A stretch of DNA of 64,000 bases. Source: Xylanibacter ruminicola. GTDB taxonomy: Bacteria; Bacteroidota; Bacteroidia; Bacteroidales; Bacteroidaceae. How positions within the stretch are numbered: the stretch's first letter is position 1; every line of letters starts with the position of its first letter. Under the pieces are notes generated by a model, which saw nothing but the letters and a program-made list of their open reading frames with translations, searched no databases and had not been told where the DNA came from. The DNA lies in NCBI GenBank assembly GCA_015060625.1, contig SUYC01000006.1:62001-126000 (forward strand), in the 5' to 3' direction. Position numbers and translations under genes: made by a program. Shown one piece after another: positions 30,874-39,800 of this stretch.

Positions 30874-33102
30874 ATGAGCACACACATGATTTATTTGAAG
30901 GATGGGGCGAAGATGATGCGCCCCGTGACCACCCGCGCAGAGTATATGGCTCTGCGCGGCAGTAACGAACAGCAGCAGTTGATGAACGCCATCCGCAGTG
31001 GCAACGAAAGTCTGAAGCACCGACTGGTGCAGATGAACTACAGCTGTCTGCCTAATGCCGACGGCACGCTGAAGGGTAGCACGCGCATGAGCGACACCGT
31101 GGGGATGGACATCGACCACCTTTCGGCCGACGAGATGCCCGTCGTTCGCGAGCGCATACTGGCCAAGAAGGATGAGCTGGGGCTGCTGATGCTGGAGGAG
31201 AGTGCCCGCGGTCAGGGCTACCATCTGGTGTTTCGTCGCCGACAGCACATGTCGCAGGTAGAGAATCTGCAATGGGCAGCCAATCTGCTATCGGTGGCCT
31301 ACGATGCCCAGGCCAAGGACATCACCCGCGTGTTCTTCACCACCGGCACCGAGCAGCTTATCTACCTGGACGACGCCATCTTTGCGAGCGAAGAGGTTTT
31401 AGGCACGGATTCTTGGACAAGCCAAGCGGCAAGGCCGAGCGTCACGGATTTACACGGATTAAGTAAATCCTCGGATGATAATCCGTGCCAAGAAAAGGAT
31501 TACAACGGCATGGCTTTCTCGGATATTATCGCGAAGTATTGGGAGCTGTATAACGGGGGGAAGCTGCCGGTGGTAGGCGATAGGAATGCACTCACGTTTG
31601 AGTTGGCCGTAAACCTGCGCTCCATCTGCGGCTATAGCATGGAGGGACTGCAAACCGTGGTGCCCAACTACTGGGCGCAGCCCGATGGCTCGTGCACCGA
31701 TGCCGACCGCAACGAATACCTGCACACACTGGAAAACGCACTGAAAGAGCCCCGACGCGGCATGCCCCTGCGAATGAAACAGGTGCTGCAAGCACTGAAG
31801 GAACAACAGGGCGTGCGCGCCTGCGGCGGTAGCATCAGCACCCCCCCACCCTTGCCCAAACGACTGCCACCGCTGATACGACTGCTCACCCGCAACGTGC
31901 CGTGGTTCTACAAACCGGCGGTGGCCAGCGCCGTGTTTCCTGCTCTGGGTGCCCACCTGCATGGCGCCAAGTTCCGCTACTGGGACAATGTGGACCACGA
32001 GGCCACGTTTATGAACCTGTTGGTGGGTCGCCAGAGTGTGGGTAAGGGCTCTATCAAAAAGCCCATCGAGTTTATTATGGACGATATCCGCCAGCGCGAC
32101 CTGTTGGGCCGTCAGCGTGAGGCTGAGTGGAAACAGAAGAACCCCACCGGCAAACAGAAGAAGGACCCGCGCCCACGCGACATCTGCATACAGATGCTGA
32201 TCGACAACCTGACCGATGCCGTGTTCAACCAGCGCGTGGTGGATGCCCACAACAACGGCGAGCGCTATATCTACACCATCGTGGACGAGGTAGAGGCCTT
32301 GAAAAAGGTGACATCGAGCCACAAAGCCGACGAGGTGGGACTGCTGATTCGCAAGGCTTTCGACAATGCCATGGCAGGACAGGAGCGCGTGGGTGCCGAC
32401 AGTGTGTCGGGCATTGCCCCGCTGCGCTGGAACTTCAACGCCAGCACCACGCCACCCAACGCACGAAGGTTTTTCAGCAGGATGGTGAACGACGGAACCG
32501 TGAGCCGACTCGACGTGGCCACCATCATCCGTGCCAACGACGATGACGACGAGGCGCCCATCCTGGGTATCTACGACGAGGCGTTTGCTGCCGAGCTGAA
32601 GCCTTACATCGACCGGTTGGAGGCAGCCCACGGACTGATAGAGTGCCCGGCAGCCCGCCGACTGGCGCTCGACATGAAACAGGAGAATGCCGACACCGCC
32701 CGTTTGTACGAGAGCGAGGCCTATCGCGTACTGTCGTACCGTGCCAACGTGATAGCCTGGTTGAAGGGCATGGTGCTCTACGTGGCTCACGGCTACAAGT
32801 GGGACAAGACGATAGCCGAGTTTGTGCGCTGGAGCGAGCAGTACAACCTGTGGTGCAAGATGCTGTATTTCGGTGCCCAGTTGGAGAAGGAGCTGACCGA
32901 CGAGCAGGACCTGCAGCGCCACTCGGGGCCGCAGAACCTGTTGGCCCTGTTGCCCGATGAGTTCACGCGCGAGCAGTATCTGCAGATGCGCCAGCAAGCC
33001 GGTCGGCCCGGTCCCGGCGACAGTACCCTGCGTGCCTGGCAAACCCGCGGCCACATCGCCTACGACGAAACCTCAGCCCGATACGTTAAGATTAATCATT
33101 AA
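30874..33102 (+). CDS. BT4734/VirE-type P-loop protein (DUF3987-like)
   Basis: 742 residues. The N-terminal ~1-170 matches the BT4734-like domain (MSTHMIYLKDGAKMMRPVTT, GMDIDHLSADEMPVVRERIL, ARGQGYHLVFRRR, DITRVFFTTGTE), related to primase folds. A helical VirE-type middle follows (GDRNALTFELAVNLRSICGY). The C-terminal ATPase-like region has Walker A GRQSVGKGS (385-393) and Walker B YIYTIVDEVE (D471, E472). Residues ~176-208 (LGTDSWTSQAARPSVTDLHG and onward) are an in-frame repeat insertion separating the N-terminal domain from the rest. Likely a primase/helicase-like factor of mobile origin. The start follows the domain's N-terminus rather than the ATG at 30814. Confidence 0.85.
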   Translation: MSTHMIYLKDGAKMMRPVTTRAEYMALRGSNEQQQLMNAIRSGNESLKHRLVQMNYSCLPNADGTLKGSTRMSDTVGMDIDHLSADEMPVVRERILAKKDELGLLMLEESARGQGYHLVFRRRQHMSQVENLQWAANLLSVAYDAQAKDITRVFFTTGTEQLIYLDDAIFASEEVLGTDSWTSQAARPSVTDLHGLSKSSDDNPCQEKDYNGMAFSDIIAKYWELYNGGKLPVVGDRNALTFELAVNLRSICGYSMEGLQTVVPNYWAQPDGSCTDADRNEYLHTLENALKEPRRGMPLRMKQVLQALKEQQGVRACGGSISTPPPLPKRLPPLIRLLTRNVPWFYKPAVASAVFPALGAHLHGAKFRYWDNVDHEATFMNLLVGRQSVGKGSIKKPIEFIMDDIRQRDLLGRQREAEWKQKNPTGKQKKDPRPRDICIQMLIDNLTDAVFNQRVVDAHNNGERYIYTIVDEVEALKKVTSSHKADEVGLLIRKAFDNAMAGQERVGADSVSGIAPLRWNFNASTTPPNARRFFSRMVNDGTVSRLDVATIIRANDDDDEAPILGIYDEAFAAELKPYIDRLEAAHGLIECPAARRLALDMKQENADTARLYESEAYRVLSYRANVIAWLKGMVLYVAHGYKWDKTIAEFVRWSEQYNLWCKMLYFGAQLEKELTDEQDLQRHSGPQNLLALLPDEFTREQYLQMRQQAGRPGPGDSTLRAWQTRGHIAYDETSARYVKINH
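31401..31498. repeat. Family C compound repeat inside the BT4734-type gene
   Basis: Starts AGGCACGGATTCTTGGACAA and ends AATCCGTGCC, the inverted complement of GGCACGGATT, with CACGGATTTACACGGATT in between. The ~98-nt element has the look of a foldable dispersed repeat, yet is open in this frame and encodes ~33 residues. Confidence 0.7.
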
Positions 33103-33108
33103 AACAAA

Positions 33109-33507
33109 ATGGAACACATTGATAACACACAAGAAACCTTTGTGGCGATGTGGCGACTGCTGCGCCGCACTCGCCGCTACTGCCGACTGCACTGCAAACG
33201 CTTTTGCGTGCGCCGCGTTCTGAAATTATGGTTTGGTGGCGAGGCCACCCCCGAGTTTATCTGGCAAGTATGCCACAACTGCAAACTGGCTGGTTGGGAC
33301 GAGCTCCCACCGCCAGCCCTCTTTCCACGACCACACCGCGATCTGCTGCGCGCCATCGTGGCCGCACGCACCGGCATCAGCTACTACCAGATAGACCTGA
33401 CAGCCCTCGACGCCGCCTATTCTATCGCCTACCCAAAAAGCACACCACTCAACATCAACAAGAAAAAGCGGATACATCAGTCGGTCGGCTATAAAGCATT
33501 CGACTAA
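33109..33507 (+). CDS. Small Cys/Arg-rich hypothetical protein
   Basis: 132 residues. The N-terminal part is strongly basic with several Cys (RRTRRYCRLHCKRFCVRRVL), followed by FIWQVCHNCKLAGWDELPPP and a Pro-rich stretch. The paired CxxxC/CxxC spacing could bind a metal. It is six bases after the BT4734-type gene and ends 23 nt before the 65-bp inverted repeat that bounds the SusCD region. Not recognised. Confidence 0.65.
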   Translation: MEHIDNTQETFVAMWRLLRRTRRYCRLHCKRFCVRRVLKLWFGGEATPEFIWQVCHNCKLAGWDELPPPALFPRPHRDLLRAIVAARTGISYYQIDLTALDAAYSIAYPKSTPLNINKKKRIHQSVGYKAFD

Positions 33508-33530
33508 TGATGTTGGGACAAGGCCAAAAG

Positions 33531-33595
33531 CAATCCCCCCGCAGCCCTGTCACAGGGCGGGCGAGGGGATCTCGGTTTATTTAAAGAGAGATTGA
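33531..33595. terminator. Left copy of the 65-bp inverted repeat / terminator hairpin
   Basis: A strong imperfect hairpin (CAATCCCCCCGCAGCCCTGT against CAGGGCGGGCGAGGGGAT) followed by CTCGGTTTATTTAAAGAGAG. The same 65 nt occur inverted at 48411-48475 with one mismatch. It lies 28 nt after the end of the susC1 operon and 23 nt after the cassette's last gene, so it probably terminates both converging transcripts. Confidence 0.8.
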
Positions 33596-33622
33596 TCAGA
33601 ATCTTCTTTGAATAGTCGGGGG

Positions 33623-34444
33623 TCACTCAGGAACAAACTCATCGTAACCGTAGCCAAGGCTACCAGCAGATACGAAGTATTGTACCCAGAAGTAGCAGTA
33701 ACCGTTATCGTACATCTGGTTGTCCAGATAGTCGTCTGAGTTCTGCCAGGTGGCCACGTCGCGGATGCTAACATCGCCATATTTGCCGTAGGTATAGCCA
33801 GTGGGCTGTGCAGCCACGCGTACCACCTCAAAGTTGCCATCAGCATCAGTACCTTTAGTACCTGTACCGGTGAACTTGAGTGAGTAACCAGGGTTGAATG
33901 CATCTTTGATGCGATACAGGCCATCTACGTTTGCACAGTACTGCAGTGTGGCTGGCGATGACTCCTTGCCAGAAACGTTTGTCTTTGAATAGTAATAGGT
34001 GCCAGTGGCAATATCGCGCCAGTCAAGTCCCTTGAAGGAGGTCTCGGTAGAGTACTTAGTAGTGCCCTTGACGCCTACCACAGTGATGATGTAATCGCCC
34101 ATCATATCAGTAACAGTAAGATCAACAGGATTGCCAGCCGACAGGTTGTCAACCTTCTTGCCATTGCTTACTACATAGTCGGCATAAGCCTCGGCCGACA
34201 TGTTGCGACCGGTCTTTTCCTCTGCTTTCTCTGCCAGGTAATAGGCTGCCTCAACAGAGCTGTTGGCGGCTACACGGATAATGACGTCGTTGTCGGCACT
34301 CAGAGGGAGCTGGGCTTCATACTGATATACTGTAACAACAGGCTTGCTGTCGGTTCCAGGTTCTGTTCCGCTCTCCTCAGAGCATGCTGTGAAAGCAAGT
34401 GCTCCGATGAAGGCGAACATGATGTTATAGAAATATTTTTTCAT
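33623..34444 (-). CDS. SusE/F-position surface lipoprotein, operon 1
   Basis: 273 residues, signal MKKYFYNIMFAFIGALAFTAC with lipobox FTAC, then an acidic SEESGTEPGTDS export-type segment typical of surface-exposed Bacteroidota lipoproteins. Beta-rich mature protein (VVTVYQYEAQLPLSADNDVI, YIITVVGVKGTTKYSTETSF) with many Tyr/Gly at the end. No similarity in sequence to the operon 2 lipoprotein is obvious. Third gene after susC1 and susD1; a cargo-binding role is inferred from position. Confidence 0.82.
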   Translation of the reverse strand: MKKYFYNIMFAFIGALAFTACSEESGTEPGTDSKPVVTVYQYEAQLPLSADNDVIIRVAANSSVEAAYYLAEKAEEKTGRNMSAEAYADYVVSNGKKVDNLSAGNPVDLTVTDMMGDYIITVVGVKGTTKYSTETSFKGLDWRDIATGTYYYSKTNVSGKESSPATLQYCANVDGLYRIKDAFNPGYSLKFTGTGTKGTDADGNFEVVRVAAQPTGYTYGKYGDVSIRDVATWQNSDDYLDNQMYDNGYCYFWVQYFVSAGSLGYGYDEFVPE

Positions 34445-34476
34445 TATCTTTTTTATTTAAGTGATATAACATGATT

Positions 34477-36147
34477 TTACCAAGCAAATGGATCAGAGTC
34501 GCCTGACAGTGGCTTTGGTGTCTCGTTGTTTGTACAAGCCGAGTTGTTGTTGGTCTCGCTCTGAATGATACAGAGGTTCATCCAGTTTGGAGTATTTTGT
34601 ATGTTCCACTGATAACCGCTTACGTGGTTGGTACCTGCATAGCTGCGGATGATACCCTTCTGCAGACGCTTGATGTCGAAGGTTGCGAAGCCCTCACCCC
34701 AGAGCTCTACACGGCGCTGCCACCAGCACTCGTTCTGGAACTTAGAGGTAGCTGTGTTGTAGTAAGCCTCGTTGTGAGTGCCATACTCATAGTTGGCGTC
34801 ACGGGTCTTAGCGAAAGCTGTGAGCAGCTCAATACCGCGTGCCTCGTTCTGCATACCGGCTGCCTCGGCCTCAATCAGCTTCATCTCCTCAACGCGCATC
34901 AGAGGTACTGCTACAGTGAAGGCGGTGTACTGGTTTTCGTATTCGCCATCCTTAGGACGGAATTTGATTTCGATGCAACCAAGGTTTCCACGGCTTGATA
35001 CCTTTGTACCTGTAGTGTAAACTCCTTCTGGGTCGCCTGTGTAGGCTTCCAGTGCCTTAATAGCGTCAGCCTTGCTCATCTCGTCGAGTGCAGGGTCGAG
35101 GAAGCACATGCGGCGGAAGTCGGTAGCAGGGATAGTGCTGAACAGGTGAGAGTCGATACGCTTGGGGCCTACGTAGTTGGCTGAATAGCCGCAACCAGAA
35201 CCGCTAACTTCGATAATCATCTGAGAGCCCCAGCTTGAGTCAGCGTCGTTCTCAGTAATGTTAGGATCGCTCGGGCGGAATGTCAAACCGAACATCCATG
35301 AAGCGTTTGGCTTGTTGAAACCGTCCGTCTTAGACAGATACTGGCTCTCGGTCATTACTTGATAGCCTGTCTGAGCCTGCTTAGCATACTTCTCGGCATT
35401 AGCCCAGTCTTCCATAGTCAGATAAGCGCGTGCTTTCAGACCATATACCACTGATACGTCGGGAGTATAAACGTCGGTGCGCTTGTAGTCGGCAAGTAGC
35501 GTCTCTGCCTTGTCAAGGTCTGACAGGATGAGGGCGAAAATCTCCTTGTTAGTTGCACGTGGGTTATTGGTAGCATCGGCAGCCGAAGTCTGTTCGGTGA
35601 TGATGGGCACTGTAGCAGCCTCAGGATTCTTGGCGTATGTCTCAGGGGCATACATACGAGCCAGGTCCATGTAGAACATGGCGCGCATAGCATAAGCAAT
35701 ACCTGCTCCAGCCTTCTGGTCGTTTGCGGGATCCTCGCCTGCGAGGCTCAGTACGGTGTTGCAGTTCTTAATCCATCCGTAATAATAGGTCCAAGGCAGC
35801 TGACATACAGCATAAGTTGGGCCAAGGCCAGTACCGCAAGAGTACCAAGTGGTGTACCATTCAGAACCACTGGTCTCTACAGCGATATCCTGTCCCATTA
35901 CGTCGCGCTGCAGAAAGAATGAAGGATAACCGAAGTCCCATGGATAATGGCTGCTTCCGCTATATGTAAACTCACCATTTAATGAGCTTGTCAGCGAAGA
36001 AACGAAATTGTTGAATGCACCTGGAGCGTTAGCCGCCTGATCCTTGGTGACAGTGCTCGACTGTGGATCAATTTCCTTGATGCAGCTGTTTAAGGTTGTT
36101 ACCGTAGTAAGAGCCAGGGCTGCAATGTATAATATTGATTTTTTCAT
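34477..36147 (-). CDS. SusD-like surface lipoprotein, operon 1
   Basis: 556 residues. Signal MKKSILYIAALALTTVTTLNSC. RagB/SusD fold with early TPR helices (AGIAYAMRAMFYMDLARMYA, NKEIFALILSDLDKAETLLA, VVYGLKARAYLTMEDWANAE) and the family's C-terminal RVEEMKLIEAEAAG ... RRVELWGEGFATFDIKRLQK. It caps SusC as the lid of the outer-membrane importer. 32 nt after susC1. Confidence 0.95.
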   Translation of the reverse strand: MKKSILYIAALALTTVTTLNSCIKEIDPQSSTVTKDQAANAPGAFNNFVSSLTSSLNGEFTYSGSSHYPWDFGYPSFFLQRDVMGQDIAVETSGSEWYTTWYSCGTGLGPTYAVCQLPWTYYYGWIKNCNTVLSLAGEDPANDQKAGAGIAYAMRAMFYMDLARMYAPETYAKNPEAATVPIITEQTSAADATNNPRATNKEIFALILSDLDKAETLLADYKRTDVYTPDVSVVYGLKARAYLTMEDWANAEKYAKQAQTGYQVMTESQYLSKTDGFNKPNASWMFGLTFRPSDPNITENDADSSWGSQMIIEVSGSGCGYSANYVGPKRIDSHLFSTIPATDFRRMCFLDPALDEMSKADAIKALEAYTGDPEGVYTTGTKVSSRGNLGCIEIKFRPKDGEYENQYTAFTVAVPLMRVEEMKLIEAEAAGMQNEARGIELLTAFAKTRDANYEYGTHNEAYYNTATSKFQNECWWQRRVELWGEGFATFDIKRLQKGIIRSYAGTNHVSGYQWNIQNTPNWMNLCIIQSETNNNSACTNNETPKPLSGDSDPFAW

Positions 36148-36179
36148 ATAATAGTCTCCTTATTGATTCATGTTTCATA

Positions 36180-39100
36180 TTAGAAAGATACCTGGATACC
36201 CCCCATGATAGTACGCATCAGAGAGTAAGCTGAAAGCGACTCGGTTGATCCGTAGTCATAACGTGGGTCAAGACCCTTACGTGCGCTCCAGAAGCAGAGG
36301 TTCTCACCGGTAGCGTAAACGCGTACTTTGTCGATGCCGAGCTTAGAGATAAGTTTCTTGGGGAGGGTGTAACCTACAGAGAACGACTGGAAGTTCAGAT
36401 AAGCAGCGCTGGCCAAGAATCGGTCGCAAGTAGCTACAGTGTACTGGTCGCCGTACTGGAAGCGAGGAATATCTGAGTTGGTGTTGGTGGGAGTCCATGA
36501 CTTCAGCAGGTCTACATGGAGTGCAGAGCCGGCATCACCATTGTCAACCCAGTTGCTCATGTAGCTGGCGTACTGACGGTCGTAGATCTTACCACCAATC
36601 TGGTAGTCGAAGTTTACGTTTACGTCAAAACCGTAAGCTGTCAGAGTTGTACCGAATCCACCATAAGCCTTAGGAAGCATTGACTTGCCTGCGTAGCGGG
36701 TGGCCTCACCAATCTGTGTGGTTGTGCCCGACTTATTCTGGCCAGCCTTACTTGTGTTGTTAGTGATGGGGTTGCCATCAGCATCTACCTTACCACCGGC
36801 AGGTGAGAGTTCTGCGTCGTACCAGTAGAGGGCCTCACCCTTCTCGTTTACACCAGCATAGCTGTACATGAATGGGCAGTAGAGTGAACCACCTTCCTCG
36901 TACCACATCTGGATAGAACCGTTTGAGGCACCACTGCTTACAGGAATCCATGTCTCGGCAAAACCACCGTTTACGGCAATCTTTGTCTCAGGGAGCTTCA
37001 GAATCTTCTCCTTGTTGTGAGCGATGTTGAAGTTGGCGCTCCAAGTCAGATTCTTTGTACGGATGATGTCGCCGCTCAGGGTCAACTCGATACCAGTTGA
37101 ACGCTTGTCACCGATGTTGCCATAGTAACCACGTGCGCCAAGGCTCTCAGGTACTGACAGCCAGAACAGCAGGTCGGTGGTTTTCTTGTTGTAAACCTCA
37201 AGGCTACCAATAATGCGGTTCTTGAAGAATGCGAAGTCAACACCAACATTCAGTGATGTAGTAGTCTCCCATGTGATATCGGGGTTACCGATACGGTAGA
37301 ACGAAGGAGTCATCTGTGTGGTTGACGATGGAGAAAGGCTGTACAGGTCGGTGTAAGCCCAGCTTCCGATACCATCGTTACCTGTCTGTCCTAATGAAAG
37401 CTTAAGCTTCAACTGGTCAACCCAGTCGGCCTTAAAGAACTTCTCCTTGTTGATAAGCCAACCTGCACCAACGCTCCAGAACGAACCCCAGCGGCTGTCC
37501 TTTGCGAAACGTGAAGAAGCGTCACGGCGGAATGAAGCATCTGCGAAGTATTTCTCATCGTAGTTGTAGAGTACACGGCCGAACCATCCCTCTACATTAT
37601 ATTCAGTGGTATATGAACCAGATTTGTACTGCTGGTTGGCAGCTGCGTTAATCTCCTTGATATCTGGCGAGAAGAGTCCTTGAGCAGTGGCAGTGAGATA
37701 AGTGGTCTTGGTATCATAATACTCATGACCAATGGTAGCAGTTACAGTGTGAAGTCCGAATGACTGGTTGAAATTCAGAGTCTGAGTGTGGTTCTGGCGA
37801 TATGTGTCAGTCTGGCTCTTGGCAATCTCGCCGTTTACACCTGCCTTAGGACCATAGAGCTGGCTCTCGTAGTCAGAGTAGTTTGAGTGTCCCCAGTTAA
37901 TGTTGCTGGTAGCGTTGAAGCGCAGCCAGTCGGTAAACTTAATGTCAACAAGTCCAGTAGCGTTCAGCTGGTTACCCTGACTGTTAACGTCGTTGTAGAG
38001 GTTGCTGCCAAGAGGGTTACCAGTCTGCAGGAATGCACGTGGGTTAGGATAGTCCTGACCAGGACGACCATAGTCGTACTGGGGGTTTCCGTTAGCATCG
38101 GTACGGATAACTGGCTGACCTGTTGCTGGGTCAATCACACGTACGTAGATAGGATAAATAGGAGCAATACGGCTGGTGTAGTAGCTCAGGTTGGTAGAGC
38201 CCAGCTGATACTCGTCGTTATTAGGATTGCTGATAGTCTTGCTATGAACATAGCCTACGTTGGCACCTACACGCAACCATTTGGTCAGGTCGTAGTTGGC
38301 CTTCAAACGAGCAGAGAAACGGTCGAAGCTTGAGTTGTCGATAATACCGTCCTCCTTCAGATAAGCTGTAGAGATGTAGTAGTCGCTCTTGTCGGTACCA
38401 CCGCTCATGTTTACTTCGTATTCCTGACGCATACCAGTCTTGTAGGCCTGGTCGTTCCAATCGTCGGGCTGATACCAGTAAGTCTCGCCAGTATCGGTGT
38501 CAACCTGCTTATATCCTAATGTAGCTGCAGAATTGAGTTTACCATCCAGACCGATGAGCTGCTGACCGTCGGGCACAGTGTAAACCTGATAGCCCAGGGC
38601 TTCGATCAAGTGCTTGTTGGCATTTAGATTAGCTGTAGCTGCATTCTGTCCTTGCTGGTAGAAGTAGTAATTGTACAGTCCGGCATAAGCCATCTCGTAG
38701 TACTTACCTGGGTCAGAAATCTTGTCGTACTCCTGTACGGCACGGGTGTTAGCTCCCCAACGCACGTTTACGTTAATCTTTGGAGCCTGCTTGTTACCCT
38801 TCTTTGTGGTAATCAGAATAACACCGGCAGCACCACGGGCACCGTAAAGAGCAGCCGAAGCAGCATCCTTCAGTACGCTTACCGACTCGATGTCCTCCTG
38901 CGAAATGTTGCTCAGAGAAGCGCTGTAAGGAGCACCGTCAACAATTACCAGAGGGTCGGTGTTGGCATACATAGATGCGATACCACGGATATTAATTTTT
39001 CCTTCCTTTGCACCAGGAGCACCTGATCCACCACGAATCTGCAGACCGGGAACCGATCCTGCAAGGGCGTTAGCAACGTTGGTTGTTACGTGCTGACCGA

Positions 39101-39482
39101 GGCTCTCTGCATCAACTGTGGCTGCGGAGCCTGTGAATGACGACTTCTTCTGCTGACCGAAGGCTACTACAATAACCTCATCAACCATCTGTGCGTCGGC
39201 CTTCAGGAACACGCGCATGCCGTTCTTGGCCTTAACGGTCTTGCTTTCGAAGCCCAGGTAGCTGATCTCCAGCTGATCCTTGCCAGCTGGCAGGGCTACA
39301 TTGAATCGACCATTCACGTCGGTAAGCATACCTGTACTGGTACCTACCACCTTAACGGCAGCACCGATGATGGGCTGGCCGTCTTCCTGTGAGAGTACTG
39401 TACCAGAAACCTTTGTCTGTGCCAGCGCTGCTCCTACACACAGGAACAAGCTGACGAAAAACAACGTTAGTCTTTTTTTCAT
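36180..39482 (-). CDS. SusC-like TonB-dependent transporter 1
   Basis: 1100 residues. Signal MKKRLTLFFVSLFLCVGAALA, carboxypeptidase-regulatory-like domain (TKVSGTVLSQEDGQPIIGAA ... LEISYLGFESKTVKA), plug (NVANALAGSVPGLQIRGGSG, VLKDAASAALYGARGAAGVI) and 22-strand barrel ending MGGIQVSF. The first ~97 codons are nearly identical at DNA level to transporter 2 (three substitutions), then the sequences diverge. In the given orientation the core promoter (39609-39616) points at this gene, so this is the copy predicted to be ON. Confidence 0.96.
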   Translation of the reverse strand: MKKRLTLFFVSLFLCVGAALAQTKVSGTVLSQEDGQPIIGAAVKVVGTSTGMLTDVNGRFNVALPAGKDQLEISYLGFESKTVKAKNGMRVFLKADAQMVDEVIVVAFGQQKKSSFTGSAATVDAESLGQHVTTNVANALAGSVPGLQIRGGSGAPGAKEGKINIRGIASMYANTDPLVIVDGAPYSASLSNISQEDIESVSVLKDAASAALYGARGAAGVILITTKKGNKQAPKINVNVRWGANTRAVQEYDKISDPGKYYEMAYAGLYNYYFYQQGQNAATANLNANKHLIEALGYQVYTVPDGQQLIGLDGKLNSAATLGYKQVDTDTGETYWYQPDDWNDQAYKTGMRQEYEVNMSGGTDKSDYYISTAYLKEDGIIDNSSFDRFSARLKANYDLTKWLRVGANVGYVHSKTISNPNNDEYQLGSTNLSYYTSRIAPIYPIYVRVIDPATGQPVIRTDANGNPQYDYGRPGQDYPNPRAFLQTGNPLGSNLYNDVNSQGNQLNATGLVDIKFTDWLRFNATSNINWGHSNYSDYESQLYGPKAGVNGEIAKSQTDTYRQNHTQTLNFNQSFGLHTVTATIGHEYYDTKTTYLTATAQGLFSPDIKEINAAANQQYKSGSYTTEYNVEGWFGRVLYNYDEKYFADASFRRDASSRFAKDSRWGSFWSVGAGWLINKEKFFKADWVDQLKLKLSLGQTGNDGIGSWAYTDLYSLSPSSTTQMTPSFYRIGNPDITWETTTSLNVGVDFAFFKNRIIGSLEVYNKKTTDLLFWLSVPESLGARGYYGNIGDKRSTGIELTLSGDIIRTKNLTWSANFNIAHNKEKILKLPETKIAVNGGFAETWIPVSSGASNGSIQMWYEEGGSLYCPFMYSYAGVNEKGEALYWYDAELSPAGGKVDADGNPITNNTSKAGQNKSGTTTQIGEATRYAGKSMLPKAYGGFGTTLTAYGFDVNVNFDYQIGGKIYDRQYASYMSNWVDNGDAGSALHVDLLKSWTPTNTNSDIPRFQYGDQYTVATCDRFLASAAYLNFQSFSVGYTLPKKLISKLGIDKVRVYATGENLCFWSARKGLDPRYDYGSTESLSAYSLMRTIMGGIQVSF

Positions 39483-39578
39483 AAAATTCTCTCTCTTTTG
39501 TTAATTATAAATGTTAAAACTAAATTATTCTATCGCGCGTACATTATTATTGCACAGTTAGGTGGCGTAGTTGTGACA
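39193..39578. repeat. Left arm of the ~390-bp inverted repeat (inside susC1 and its leader)
   Basis: Runs from codon ~97 of susC1 through its start and ~96 nt of leader to GGTGGCGTAGTTGTGACA. The complement lies at 40881-41270. The arms differ by three substitutions in coding DNA plus a 1-nt and a 3-nt indel in the leader. Outside both ends the sequences diverge abruptly. Confidence 0.88.
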
Positions 39579-39608
39579 CTTTGCACCGTTTTTTGCACTT
39601 TCTGGTTG

Positions 39609-39640
39609 CAAAAATAATGCATATGATTCTAAAAAACGAA
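39609..39640 (-). promoter_or_regulatory. Outward promoter toward susC1 on the invertible core
   Basis: On the minus strand the -7 box is TATTTTTG (39609-39616). Its surroundings (TAATTTTATTCG ... ATATGCAT then TATTTTTGCAACC) align with the promoter of the independent susC3 (TAATTTTATTTG ... ATATGCAC then TACTTTTGCAGCC). The spacing between the -33-like element and the -7 box is the same in both (24 nt start to start). No TAnnTTTG box faces susC2 between the recombinase start and the susC2 ATG. Confidence 0.7.
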
Positions 39641-39773
39641 TAAAATTATAAAAAAGACACATTTATTCTTTATTTTTTAACTTTTTTCGGCGCCCAATTG
39701 ATATAAATCAACGAAAAGCACATATATGAGCTAACATGAAAGCAGAATATTGATATAGCTTACAGTTTGATAT

Positions 39774-39800
39774 TAAACTTGCCTCTATAATGCAAGTTTA
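39774..39800. promoter_or_regulatory. Palindrome TAAACTTGC-N9-GCAAGTTTA
   Basis: Perfect 9-bp arms downstream of the recombinase gene. A second palindrome GTTCACAAATTGTGAAC is at 39835-39851. Either may be a recombinase transcript terminator or a protein-binding site; neither has a long T run. Confidence 0.45.

Noticed and set aside
31459..33054. 531-codon open frame on the minus strand opposite the BT4734-type gene
   Set aside because: It is antisense to a gene with clear domains and Walker motifs, has low-complexity shadow composition and no promoter or family resemblance.
26436..33530. Complete prophage or integrative element
   Set aside because: Lysozyme and Rha-type genes are present, but no integrase, capsid, tail, portal or transfer genes and no direct-repeat attachment sites were seen.
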